Assembly (NCBI RefSeq): GCF_043290135.1
Contig: NC_134702.1
Location: forward strand, 191,054,491-191,118,490
Source of the DNA: Rhipicephalus microplus
Lineage: Eukaryota > Arthropoda > Arachnida > Ixodida > Ixodidae
DNA length: 64,000 nucleotides
Direction of reading: 5' to 3'
Shown: piece after piece, positions 23,499-34,121 of the stretch
How positions within the stretch are numbered: the first letter of the stretch is position 1
How the letters are laid out: every line of letters starts with the position of its first letter
Made by a program: the position numbers and the translations under genes
Notes under the pieces: generated by a model
Database searches by the model: none
Told to the model about the DNA's origin: nothing
What the model saw: only the letters and a program-made list of their open reading frames with translations

Positions 23499-26100
23499 TT
23501 AGGCGGGCGACGTGAACAAGCTGCGTCTGCCCAGAATGGTAGCTGCTAGATACGAACAGTGAACTTTAACGAGACGAGTGAAAGAATATGTCACATCACT
23601 CAGGCGATTGACGATGACAAAAGGACCGGCATAACGCGCCAGGAACGTCTGGTACAGGACACGCTTGCGAAAGGGTGTCCACAGCCATAATGTTTTTCCC
23701 TTTTTATGCGTCACGCTCTTGTGCCGTGAATCATAGGCCAACTTGGAGCGGTCTTGGGATGCCAACGTATGGAGCTGAGCTAGGCGACGTGCTCCTTTTG
23801 CGCGGCAGAGAGTCTGGGTAATGGAAGAGTCCTCATGAGCATGAAAAGGCAGAATGGTGTGAAGAAAGAGGTGGGCTGGTCTGACATAAAGAGGATAGAG
23901 TGGACTGTAGCCAGAAGTTTCATGCTTTGCATTGTTATTGGCTTGGGTGATGAATGGCAAGAAGTCATCGCAATTCTTGTGCCAGGAGTCAACGTACGTC
24001 AAATGCATGTTAGTAAACAATCTGTTGGTGCGCTCGACGAGACCATTTGTCTGCGGGAGATATGGGGTCGAGTGGTGAAACTGGCAATCACAGAGACGCA
24101 AGAGTTTTTCTACAACATCGGCTACAAATTGTCGACCACGATCACTCAGTGATCACTCAGTAGAGAGGAGCAACCTCAATACATCGACGGCCGTGGCTCT
24201 TGGTAGCGCTTTGGTTTCCAGATAATGCAGACTATATTCCACAATCTGTTGTTCAATGAGCACAGAAATCGGGCGAGAAGATCCACTCCAACCATTTTCA
24301 AAGGAGGTGAGGGTGACGTCAAGGGGTGGAGAAGACCAACCGAGGTAGTACTTGGTCGCTTGAATTGCTGGCACTCATCACAACTGGCCACATACTTTTC
24401 TGTATTGTGTTGCACGGTAGGCCAATATAATCAAGCCAGCAGGCGGTGATACGTTTTGGCGAACCCAAGGCGCCACGCTGATGCGTCGTCGTGCATTGCA
24501 CAGAGTACGTGCGTTTTACAACTCTTGGGGACTACTAAAAGAAAGCTGGCACCATCAGCCACGTAATTCTTCTTTGTAAAGAAAACCATCTCGGACAATA
24601 AAGCCATGGCTACCTATCAGTAGAGTGGCTGAGTCAAAGAGATCATCCTAGCTGCGTTCATTTTGCTGTTCTTCCCGTAAGGTGACGAGGTCAGGAAAAG
24701 CGATATCGTCAATGGCAGCTAGAAAATTGACAAGGTTGTCGGCGTCACATAGGGTGGTTGGTAGAGCAATCATCGAGAGACAGTCGGCGCCTGCATAATG
24801 GCGGCCGCTCTCGTAGCATATTGTAAAGTTAAATTTCTGAAAACGTAGCGCCCATCACGCAGGGCGACCAGAAGTGTAACGGAAACCCACCAACCAACAT
24901 AATGATGGGGGTCAGTCATGATCGTGAAGTGCCGCTCGTGGAGATGAGGATGGAGCTTATGCAGAGCATAAACCACAGCGAGGTACTCTTGTTCAGTAAC
25001 GGTGTAGTTCTCGGCCTTGCTCAACGAACGACTGGTGTAGGCGATGACATATTTGGCGCCATTGAAGCACTGGATGAGTACGGCGCCGAGACCCATGCCA
25101 CCCTCGTCGGTGTGCACTTCTGTCGTGGCAGATGGGTAGAAATGGCACAGTATGGACCTATACGTGAAAAGGACTTTAGGTGCACGAAACTAGGCATCAC
25201 ACTCCGCTGTCCAGATGAAATCCTTATCTTTGCAAAACAGTGAAGTCAATGGGTAGGTAGTATTGGCAAACTTGGACAAAAATCGGCGGAACTTTGAACA
25301 TATACCCAAAAATTTCCTTAGTTCGCGTGGTGACTGCGTTTGTTTGAAACGAGTAACTGCAGCAACCTTCCGAAGGTCTCTGCGCGCACCATCTTTACCT
25401 ACAAGATGACCATGTACAAGTGGTACCCGCTGACCGAAGTGACGTTTATTGATGGAGTTCAGGGTGAGGGCAGCTTGTTCAAGGCAAGTTAAACAACGTC
25501 ATGTGAATGATTGCATTCAGCAGGATTACGTTCAAAATGATGATGTCGAAGTAACAGAAACAAACCTCCCATTTGAGACCATGCAGTACCGTGTTCACCA
25601 GCCTTTGAAGTGTGGCAGGGGCATTGCGCAAACCAAACGGCATGAAATTGAGTTCAAACAAGCCATCTAGTGTGACAAAAGTGGTTTTCTCTTTGTCGAC
25701 AGAATGCATAGGTACCTGCCGCTATCCCAATCGGAGGTCCACAGATCAGAAATAAAATGCCGAACGAAGACAGTCGATAACGTTCTTTATACAGGGAAAC
25801 GGATACGCGTCCTTTTTGTCACCGAATTTTGACACGCGTAGTAGACGCAGAACCTCCAGGACCCGTCATTTTTCTTCAAGAGGATGACCGGCGGAGCCCA
25901 GGGGCTAGAAGAGTCTTGGATGATGCCCTTAGCCAAGATGTCTTCCACCTGTTTGGCGATCACCTTGCACTCTCATGTAGACACACAGTATGGTTTCTGC
26001 CTCATGGGATGCGCGGACCCCGTGTCAATCCTGTGGGGAGCCCACGTATAGGGAACACGAATATTGGTAGCGTCCTGGTTGAAAACAATGAAGCATGACT
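23499..26100 (-). pseudogene. pol: Element E pol relic (RT, RNase H, integrase)
   Basis: RT core at 25,709-25,479 reads KTTFVTLDGLFELNFMPFGL with the catalytic box degraded to CYFDII. The RT thumb/connection (about 25,450-25,230) includes ELRKFLGICSKFRRFLSKFA. RNase H at 25,117-24,770 has HTDEGGMGLGAVLIQ. Integrase runs 24,500-23,499 with CDECQQFKR from the zinc region, YLPQTNGLVERTNR carrying the catalytic Glu, and a GPF motif (YAGPFVIV). Pieces lie in different frames with many stops. Order is the standard RT-RH-IN. Protease was not located. Confidence 0.85.
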
Positions 26101-26149
26101 GCTAAGGACGCTGACCAGGGCGTGACGCTTCTCAGAGCGGGGTGCCTTT

Positions 26150-27960
26150 TATATCATGTTGAAAACGGCGAATAGTCTTCAGGGACACCATGGCTCAAGC
26201 TCCGCACAGACGCAAGCGAGTCACTGCGGGAATTCGCCCAATAGTATGCCCTGCTGTCAGAGTCTTAGGGCCAGGATGTCTCGTAAACGTGCTGATTGCT
26301 GCGGCCGTAGAAAGTGCGTGGTCGCCCATAGGACTTTGCTGCTATGCGACGGCGATCGGGGCAGAATCGGGCGACATGACCACAGCTGCCACAGTGAAAG
26401 CATATGGGACGTACCCGAGGGGCGCTGATGCCAGAAGAACGATGAGTGGCCCGGCTGTTCTATGCCTGATAAACGGTAGGGGGTCTGCGTGCGTTGTCTT
26501 CATACAATGGGTAGTACGCATGCATAGCTTGGCTTGGCTCTCGAGGAAGAGGCGTATAGTGTTAAGCATCAATGGAAGCAGCGTTGACTGTCGTCACGCT
26601 GAATTCGCAAGGAGGAAAGGGCATGAGGACATTCACTTTTGTGAACGAGTCTGTGACCTACGTGAGGTGGCGTCTCGAACATGAAGTGCTGGTGGAGAAG
26701 CCACCTTACGTAGGTCTAGCTCTTCGCGCACTATTTGGCGAATCATGAACGTGAGATCCGATAAAGCTGGATGCACGTCGGCGTTGGTGACAATAGTGAC
26801 GTTGAGTAGGCGGCTGAACTTCTGTGTACTTTACCGTGCTTTCAGCGCTTCAAACGTGTGGCAGTGCTTGATGACGTCACATACATGCTCCAAACTTTCG
26901 TTTGCGAGGAGCAACTGGTAGACGTGCTCTGTGATTCCTTTTAGATGATAGACAACCTTGTCTTTTTCTGTCATCCAGGGGGTCAGTGCCTTGCACAACT
27001 TGAGAAGTGGTTCTTAAAAAAGAGAAAAGAAGAGAAAAGTGAGCCCCATTATTGTCTGCTTCAGTGAGCGACACAGCCACAGTAGCTCACGAGGGATGGG
27101 GGTGAGGAGGGATAAAATGGATAGGAGTAAAGATGTAGGAAAGCCGAAGAAGGAGAAGAGAGGAAGAGACGTGAGGTGGTAAGCCAGAGCGAGAGACGAC
27201 AAAATGAGGGGATAGAAGAGATAGGAAAGATGGGAGCACGGTCATTGGAGTCCGAGGACGGGGCGCACCTGCGAGAGCTCCTTTCGGCGTCGGTGGATGG
27301 CGTAGAGCAAGTCCAGTAAGTCAGAGCTGCACTGTCGTCGGAGGTGGAAGGTCGTCAGCGGCAGGAGGTGACGTAGGGTAAGCCCAGTCGGCCAGAGCCA
27401 CGCTGACGCCGGAGGTCGCAAGCGCGCGGAGCGCGCGAGCGCGCGACCAGTCAGCCCGAAAGCCAGCAAGCGAGTCTTGCACAACTTGAGCACCTCCTCG
27501 ATATACGTCGTGCAGGTTTCCTGGGGACTTGCACTCGTTGCATAAGAGTTTGCTTGGCACACTTATTCTTCGTTGCGAGATTCCCGAAGCACAACTTGAT
27601 TTCATTGACAAACTTCTGCCACGTTATCGGGCTTTCTTCATGGTTTTCAAACTATAAGTATGCGGTTTCTTTGAGAACGAGCCCCACATTGTTGAGTTGG
27701 TTGGTGGCATCCCAGCCATTAAACCGACCCGCCCGTTGGTAGAAGCTGAGCCATGCGTCGACATCTTCCCCAGCTTGTCCAGCGAAGTATGAAGGCTGGA
27801 TGTAAAACTGCCACGAATGCGGGAAGCAGGTGGCTCGTTGTCGTTATCGTGAGACGCCATCGCAGGTAACAGACCACCAAGTTGTCGACTTCGGCGAAGC
27901 ATCACGTATTGCGTTGCAGTGGTTGATGAGTCGTCATTCGTCGGGGTGCTGTTATTGTAC
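26150..27960 (-). pseudogene. gag: Element E gag relic
   Basis: Minus-strand capsid blocks in sequence are YFAGQAGEDVDAWLSFYQRA (about 27,790-27,730), NQLNNVGLVLKETAYL, then a TAG in place of the conserved Trp before FENHEESPITWQKF (27,640-27,610). A CX2CX4HX4C knuckle, CFHCGSCGHVARFC, lies at about 26,361-26,402. Frames change several times. The middle (26,700-27,500) is poorly conserved. Confidence 0.75.
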
Positions 27961-27968
27961 CCAGAACC

Positions 27969-28075
27969 TGTCACGAAAAACTATTACAATGGGGCGGGTT
28001 TATTCGAGAACAAATGGCGAAGAGTAGCGGTGCCAACAACGTGCTGCTTCCAAACAGACCACTTTGTTCTCCTCT
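27969..28075 (-). repeat. 5' LTR of element E (about 107 bp)
   Basis: Plus-strand start TGTCACGAAAAAC matches the LTR terminus style of C and D. The right boundary is where similarity to the other LTR ends, next to the start of G1 pol remains. Confidence 0.6.
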
Positions 28076-28844
28076 TCCTTCCTTCATACGTCGCCGCTTC
28101 AGCGTAACAACATCAATACAACCAGTTCCCAACGGTGTCTATGTACTGATTCCCATCACTGACGTCTACATGAACCATGGCTATACATTACGACACACTG
28201 TCATTTCTCTCACAGGGGACACCATATGCCTTCCAGTCGCCAGTTTCAGCTCATCACATCAGCAAGGCACTTCGCACTATCGTTTCAACATTGGAAGGTA
28301 ATGCTGTGAATTATTTCACGGATGGGGGCTTCTTCCAATCTCTCTGTTTAGCACCAATCCACTTAATGACCCAGCACTGGAAATAAGCCAATGATGGCGC
28401 ATGATTTTATATTGCAGCAGACGAACCAACTCCACCGGATTTTACTGTCATATATCGACTTTTCTATTTCATCGACTGTTTATCACGGAAAGCTGCTGGA
28501 GTGACCCACCGAAAAAGCACGAGTAATGCACCTCCTGTTCATGTGCGTCCATATCTCGTGTCGGCAACTGAGCGTTGAAATGGTCCAAATTTAGATGCAC
28601 AAAATGCTCGCCAAGCACATCAAAGAGGCATCCTGCAGTTTTCGGGCATCCCCTTTTATTCTAGTTTGCAAGAGAGACATCACATGACATTTCTGGGTCA
28701 ATTATTGACATTTCAAGTTAATTCCAAAAGAAGACGCGTAGCCTCTGCAATGAATAGATGATCCCTTTCCTACTCTTTATGGTGCGCGATAAGTCTCCCT
28801 CAGAGACTTGCGTTCCAGAGTCTGGTAGATTAAGGTGGGTGACA

Positions 28845-29135
28845 TGCAAGTGCGTGAGCACAAGCTTTTCCAGTGGAGCAGGCGGGTGGTGCAACGGCAA
28901 ACATGATAGTTTATTGGGGGCACTCATTACAAGTCAATGAATCTCTGTTACATGACCATACAACGTGCAAACTTGGCTGAAAGCTATTTACAAATGGCCG
29001 AAAGCCATTACCATTTCATAATATGCGAGTCATGAGTATGCTATTGAAATTGTGTAGCATATGGCATCCTGAAAAATATTATCTATAATTATCATACTCT
29101 TTTACCCCCTTTTGGACGCCCATAATGATATGATT
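28845..29135. other. Insertion of unknown origin in G1 RT
   Basis: About 290 bp with no similarity to RT, between GDM of the conserved IKVGDMD block and the TPDG block of the palm. Neither terminal inverted repeats nor a target duplication can be made out. Confidence 0.5.
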
Positions 29136-29275
29136 GGGAAACGACAGAATCGATCACACCCGATGGTATATATAAACTCAAGGTCATGCCCTTCGACCTT
29201 TGTAGCGCTAGAGCCAGTCTTGAAGGAATAGTGAACCTCTGCTCAAGGGTTTTAACTGGGCCACCTGCTTGTGCT

Positions 29276-29425
29276 TCAGATTTACAAAACTGAGCGAAAA
29301 AGGGACAAGAAATAGAGCAGGAACACACATCTTCTTCGTGTGCCTTCTCAGTTTCCTGTCACTTTTTCGCACAGTTATGAAGTTATAAATTACCAACTCG
29401 CCTAGCATTTAGTACTCTTTGTGCT
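29276..29425. mobile_element. Foldback insertion in G1 RT with 7-bp target duplication
   Basis: The RT coding sequence is interrupted between TTGTGCT at 29,269-29,275 and a second TTGTGCT at 29,419-29,425. Removing 29,276-29,425 rejoins the block as ATCLCYLDE. The insert is a foldback: AACTGAGCGAAAAAGGGACA near 29,288-29,307 is the imperfect inverse of the segment at 29,353-29,375. It is non-coding and resembles a short MITE or SINE-like palindrome. Family not identified. Confidence 0.65.
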
Positions 29426-29883
29426 ACTTGGATGAATTCGTTGTTTCTTCATTTACATTTGAAACTCATATAGAGCACCTCTTAGCCATTTTAGATATCT
29501 CTGGTCGTGCATGTCTGTAGCTTAACTTTCAAGTTTCTTTGCGGGCATCATAAAATTACAGCACTTGGCCATTTAGTGGACGCTAACGGCGCACATCAAC
29601 ACCTGGCAAAAATCAGTGCAGTCAAAAATTTCTGTCACGGGATCTTCGAAGATGGTCGCCGCTTTCGAAAACTGTGGTCCTGATTCTGCCGCTTCATTGG
29701 GAAGTTTGTGAACACAATGAGGCTTTTTTCGCGGCTTCTCAAGCAAGACGTCTAATTTTGGAGCTCTCAAGCAAGACGTCTAATTTGAGCCTACACTCAA
29801 ATCTCAACCCACACATCAATACCCGTCCCATTTTGGCCCACATTTAGCCTGTGGCTTTTACTAAGATTCGTACAGATAGAGGT

Positions 29884-30520
29884 TGTTATGCCAGCGAGTC
29901 CTCGTCAAACGTCCGTGCCTCTGAAAAAGGCAATCTGGGTCAAGGCCAGCCCGCAGTCTGCCTGGCGCGAACGGCGTAAACACGCGCGGCGCGTCTCTGG
30001 CCCACGTGCATTGAGTCAGCTCCGCACGTGACAGCGAGCCGGCGTTCTCGTGTCTGGTGGTCTGACGCATGGCGCGGCGACCCCCCATTGGAGGAATCTG
30101 CCCTGACGACCAGCGGCGCTTCTGATTGGACATTTTGGTTGGACCCGGTGTAAATAAAAGAAGCCCTGCGGCGCGTCGCGAGCGGCGGTCCTATGTGAGT
30201 GAGAGGAGGCCCCGTGTCGGAGAGCCGACATGTGTGTGAGTCAGCGGCCTTAGGCGAAGGGCTGACCTATGTGTTAGAGAGGAGAGCTCGGCCCTTCGAG
30301 TCTCTGACGGCCCCAGTGCCGAAATTGTAACGCCTCTGTATATATGCTGTACATAAACCTTGTTTAACTCACCGTCGTCTCGTCCGCTCGTCTTATCAGC
30401 TCTGCGCAGAAGCAGTCGCGAGCTGAGAAACATACGCTACCAAACGGCTGGTGACCTTCCCGGCGGAGTCAAAAGCAGTGGCGCCTTCGGGGCCGTGTCG
30501 GCGTCGTCGTCTACGCAACA
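29884..30520 (+). repeat. 5' LTR of element F (637 bp)
   Basis: Starts TGTTATGCC and ends ACGCAACA. Contains a TATA-like GTAAATAAAAG near 30,151 and, toward the end, TATATATGCTGTACATAAAC near 30,341-30,360 as a possible poly(A) region. Matches the 3' LTR except for about five substitutions and a 74-bp segment missing from the 3' copy. Confidence 0.92.
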
Positions 30521-30521
30521 G

Positions 30522-30539
30522 TGGTTGGCAGCTGCGGGA
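30522..30539 (+). other. Primer-binding site of element F
   Basis: TGGTTGGCAGCTGCGGGA begins one base after the LTR. It has the TGG start and position of a tRNA primer site but differs from the sites of C, D and I. tRNA not identified. Confidence 0.6.
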
Positions 30540-30825
30540 TCGGCCGGCGTCAGCGACATCGATGCGGTGAGTGCCTGATGTTTTCCCCTCAGTTCACCAG
30601 ACTGCTCTAGCTCAGGTTGTAGTAGTTTAGAGAAGGGCTGTGTGAAGCATTAGAGTGAGCTTTGATCGTTTCAAGCAAAGTCGAAGTGCTTTGAAACCAA
30701 AGTTAATGCGGAGGGGGTAAACACGGGAGTGGGAAAAATTGCTTGCGCGTCTTGCTAGTGGGCTTATAGTGGGTACGGCAAGTAAATTGTTAACAGGGGC
30801 AAACAGCAAGAGGCTAGTGTGAACG

Positions 30826-32007
30826 ATGGAGAACCTTAAAGTGAAGGAACTCATCGAAATTTGTGAGGAACTCGGCATTACTTTAGGCCGTGCGAAACGA
30901 AAGCAAGCGATCCTTGAGATCATGAAGGATGAGGGAGTGTCGGCTGAGGAAGTCGATGAGGCCTGGGTGGATATTAAAGCACGCCGTGAGGAGGCTGAAA
31001 GGCGAGAAGCTCGCGAACGTGAGGAGGCTGAAAGGCGTGAAGCTCGCGAACGTGAGGAGGCTGAAAGGCGTGAAGCTCGCGAACGTGAGGAGGCTGAAAG
31101 GCGCGAAGCTTGCGAACGTGAAGAAGCTGAAAGGCGCGAAGCTCGCGAAGAAGCTGAAAGGCGCGAAGCTCGCGAAGAAGCTGAAAGGCGCGAACGTCGC
31201 GAGGAGGCCGAGAGACAGGAGCGCCTTGAGATGAAACGACTAGAATTGGCAATCCTAAAGTGTTCGCAGGCGCCTAGCGTAGCTTCTCCGACGATTCAGG
31301 TCAGCGGTTTTAGAATTCGTGACCAACTGCCACCGTTTGTAGTAGGCGAGGACATGGCGAAGTATCTCGTCAAGTTTGAACACGCCTGTGAGCGAAATGC
31401 TTTGGAGCAGTCTCTTTGGGCGCGTAACCTGCTAGCTCTTCTTCCCGGCGAAGTGTCCGACGCGATAACTTGCTTGTCGAGGGAAGCGTTTGAGAGCTAT
31501 GACGAGGTTAAAGAAGTGCTCTTGAGACGTTATAAGTTGTCGCCCGAGGCTTTCAGGCAAAGGTTCCGGTATGCTAAAAAGGGGAATGAGTCACACGTTG
31601 ACTTCGCGTTTCGTCTTAAAGCCGATTTGATTGAATGGCTCAAGGGCGAAGGTGTTTATGACGACCGCGATAAAGTGGTGGAATGCATTGCATTGGAGCA
31701 ATTCTACCGCTGCATCGAGGATAATGTCAGACTTTGGCTGCAGGACAGACTTGGGGAAGTACAGTTAAATAAGGCAGCTGAGTTAGCTGAGGAGTATTAT
31801 ACTCGCCGAAAGTTGCATAGCAGGGCAGTGCGCGTTGAAAAGGATGAAAGGAAAGAGGGCTTTTCAAGGAAACCTGATCAACGGAAATCCGCTCCGCACC
31901 GTAATTTCAAGAGGGAACCGTCTCTTACGAAGGACAGTGTTGGGGAAGGGCAAACAGAAGCGGAGAAATCGAGTGAGGTTTCCACCACACAGGCATTTGA
32001 ATCATAA
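30826..32007 (+). CDS. gag: Element F Gag: SAP-like head, charged repeats, SCAN-like capsid region
   Basis: 393 residues from ATG 30,826 to a TAA at 32,005. Residues 1-50 form an SAP-like head (MENLKVKELIEICEELGI). Residues 53-135 are a Glu/Arg coiled coil built from tandem EEAERREARER units: about five 33-bp copies, then shorter 24-27-bp copies, at about 30,990-31,215. Residues 170-235 resemble a capsid N-terminal part. Residues 239-324 look like a SCAN domain: EAFRQRFR at 241-248, conserved Trp at 271, DRDKVVECIALEQF at 280-293, WLQDR at 304-308 and AAELAEEY at 317-324. The frame continues after the TAA into the zinc knuckle, so the stop is a premature in-frame lesion, not the natural gag end. 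Gag would assemble the particle; the SCAN-like part would mediate dimerisation. Confidence 0.9.
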   Translation: MENLKVKELIEICEELGITLGRAKRKQAILEIMKDEGVSAEEVDEAWVDIKARREEAERREAREREEAERREAREREEAERREAREREEAERREACEREEAERREAREEAERREAREEAERRERREEAERQERLEMKRLELAILKCSQAPSVASPTIQVSGFRIRDQLPPFVVGEDMAKYLVKFEHACERNALEQSLWARNLLALLPGEVSDAITCLSREAFESYDEVKEVLLRRYKLSPEAFRQRFRYAKKGNESHVDFAFRLKADLIEWLKGEGVYDDRDKVVECIALEQFYRCIEDNVRLWLQDRLGEVQLNKAAELAEEYYTRRKLHSRAVRVEKDERKEGFSRKPDQRKSAPHRNFKREPSLTKDSVGEGQTEAEKSSEVSTTQAFES

Positions 32008-33426
32008 AACAAACGGAAGCCGCTAATCTGCTACAACTGTAAAAAGGAAGGGCACATCGCGAGAAACTGTCAGGAAAAATTTGCCTTCGCAACAATCCGA
32101 GAATCAGAAAAAAACATGCGGTTGTTGGAGCCGTATCTCCAAGAAATTAAAGTAAATAAGAAAACGTGCCGAGCGCTTAGAGACTCAGCGGCAACCATGG
32201 ATGTTGTCCATCCTTCATTGGTGTCTCCGGATGATTTCACAGGAGAATGCGCGTGGATCAGGCAAGTCGCCGAGGAGCAGAGTGTTCGCTTACCAATCGC
32301 CACGGTTGTCATTGAAGGCCCGTTCGGTAAGCTTTGCACCGAAGCGGCTGTGTCTGCCGCGCTAAATGATCGTTTTTCTTATCTTTTCTCCAACAACTCG
32401 GAGCAGCTTCTCAAAGAGCAGGGCAAATCATTCTTCCCCAACTTAGCGTGCATGGCTCTCACGCGATCGCAAGCGCGAAAGCTTTCGCGGAAGCTGGACC
32501 TGGTTCCATGCGGTGAACCCTCAAGTGACCTTGTCGGCGGGTCGACGGAACCCCAGAAAGGAAAGTTTCCGCATGAGTCATGTGAGCAGTCACGCGAGCG
32601 GCCCGTCGCCGACACGGCCGGCGCGGTATGCGCTGGGGGAGACGACGTGGCGCCATTGAGTCAGAGCGAGAGGGTTGCAACGCTCTCGCCTGTAGCGGAA
32701 AGTTGGAGCGAGCTGCCGAGAGTTGATCGAGAGACGCTCATTCGAGAGCAGCGTGAGGATCTCTCGATTGAAGCGCTAGTGGAAAGCCAAATTGAAGCGC
32801 TAGTGGAAAGCCAAATTGAAGCGCTAGTGGAAAGCCAGAAAAACGCGGCAAAAGTGCTGTCGAAGGAGCACTACGAGAAATCGGGGAAGAAGCGCGCTTT
32901 TGAAGTTGATAATCAGGTAATGCGGCTGCAGCCATCCAAAAGGAACAAGCTTGAGGTTGATTGGGAAGGGCCCGCCAACGTATTATCGAAGCCTTGCGAT
33001 TCAAATTATGAAGTGAAATTAGGAAGGCGGCCGGACAAAATTTACAACTTGATGAAACCATACGTTCAACATCAAGCGGTCGTAAATCTGCTGTTGAATG
33101 CTTCAGTGGAAGAGGAAGCAGAAAATTTGAGTTCTAGTGAGGTAACCGAAGGGGGATCGAAAGTAATCCGGGAGCAGATAAACCTAGAGCCTAGCTTAAG
33201 TGAAGGAGGACCTGAGAACGAGGACCTCAGAAAGATTGGTTCCGAGTTTGAAGACGCGTTTTCGGACCACCCCGGAAACATGAGGGTGATCGAACACGAT
33301 ATCGATCTAAGCGGTGAGGAGTCAATCCGTAGCAAGCCGTATCGTTGTTCCCCTGTGCAACGTCGAAAGTGTGAGCCGCTCTTGGTGCCGCATAGGTATC
33401 GTCGCCTAAAAGTGGCCGGTTACTGA
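32008..33426 (+). pseudogene. pol: Element F zinc knuckle, protease, fused integrase ends and RT leader
   Basis: Same frame as gag. A CX2CX4HX4C knuckle (CYNCKKEGHIARNC) lies at 32,029-32,070. Protease follows: the catalytic triplet at 32,182-32,190 reads DSA, then TMDVVHPSLV, and a flap region follows. From about 32,720 REQREDLSIEALVESQ is the integrase N-terminal lead, followed by three 24-bp copies of IEALVESQ (32,767-32,838). The zinc and catalytic core are missing. The C-terminal part then reads KRNKLEVDWEGPANVL and YNLMKPY (32,940-33,063). Next comes the RT leader (FEDAFSDHPGN; HDIDLSGEE; SKPYRCSPVQR) near 33,245-33,360, and the frame ends in unrelated residues. RT, RNase H and integrase core are deleted. 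Confidence 0.85.
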
Positions 33427-34121
33427 AGTGGAGCATGTTGCTCCACAGCACAACTTTGACGTTCGCTAAAGAAAAAAAAAAGAAAAGGTAAACGCTAATG
33501 CAGGTGCATTGAGCAGTGCGTTCCAGCTAGTACCTTCTCAACCTTTCGGTTTCTCGCTGGCGATTCGGGGCAAAATTTTGACCTCATCACGACCTGGGCT
33601 GAGCGCTCTCGTTCAGAGTGATCTCAAGGGGCCAACTTTGTGGTATTCTAACTCGTTACGTTGTTGTACGTGGAAAAAAAATTTGAGTTGTCATTTTAAG
33701 AGTCTTGTGTCCCACATGTGCCTCTTGATGTAGAGGGAACAAAATTCCGATAGACACGTAGATAGGTATATGTTGTACTATACTTTGTCTGGTGTTCTGT
33801 CGGGTGACCGAGGGCACTTGCGTGTGTCGTGTGTTGTCTGTTGTCGATCCGTTCTTGGCAAGTTGCAGAACCATCGACAAGTGCTGAAGCCGAAGATGGT
33901 CAGAAGAGACGAGTGAAGCTGGTCGACAAGTTGTGGCGACAAGCCAGTGGAGCTGGGATCCGTCGTCAAGAATGGGCTGTATTCCCGGAACAGTCTGGAG
34001 CTGTATTCTCCCCATGGCCCTGGAGGCGAACCTGGAGGGACCTGGCGAACGAGCGCACCTGACATCCGAGCCCCGTGGAAGCAGCTCGTCTTTCCGGTGC
34101 AATGTCTGGCGGCGGGGGTGC
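33427..34121 (+). other. 3' non-coding internal region and polypurine tract of element F
   Basis: No ORF of note. The last 120 bases match window positions 1-125. The segment 34,108-34,121 (GGCGGCGGGGGTGC) directly before the 3' LTR is the polypurine-type tract. Confidence 0.7.

Larger units (their letters stand above)
23338..28075 (-). mobile_element. Element E: decayed Ty3/Gypsy element with very short LTRs
   Basis: A minus-strand element between two related blocks of about 105 bp: 27,969-28,075 (5' LTR, plus-strand start TGTCACG as in C and D) and 23,338-23,440 (3' LTR). They share GATGGGGCG or AATGGGGCG, ATTATTC or TTTATTC, AGAACAA and CCACTTTGTTC. A purine run (AAAAGGGGGAGTG) flanks the 3' LTR on its inner side. 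Between them lie gag and pol remains. LTR divergence is considerable, so the insertion is old. Confidence 0.75.
28110..29883 (+). pseudogene. pol: Element G1 part 1: Gypsy protease-RT linker, RT and start of RNase H
   Basis: Plus-strand relic. Recognisable blocks are NAPPVHVRPY and SATER (about 28,520-28,580), MLAKHIKEASC (28,595), LIPKEDA then IDDPF and DLRSR (28,720-28,830). A foreign stretch of about 290 bp (28,845-29,135) interrupts it, followed by ITPDGIYKLKVMPFDLC (29,155). A 150-bp insertion at 29,276-29,425 follows, then LCYLDEF in place of YLDD. RT thumb follows (KISAVKNF; RFIGKFVN), then IRTDRG of RNase H at 29,865-29,883, where element F begins. A 22-bp direct repeat (CTCAAGCAAGACGTCTAATT) lies at 29,737-29,787. 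The coding path resumes at 34,685. Confidence 0.85.

Noticed and set aside
32005..32007. The TAA as a natural gag terminator with readthrough
   Set aside because: The zinc knuckle, normally part of Gag, lies after it in the same frame, so a point mutation is the simpler explanation, although readthrough cannot be excluded.
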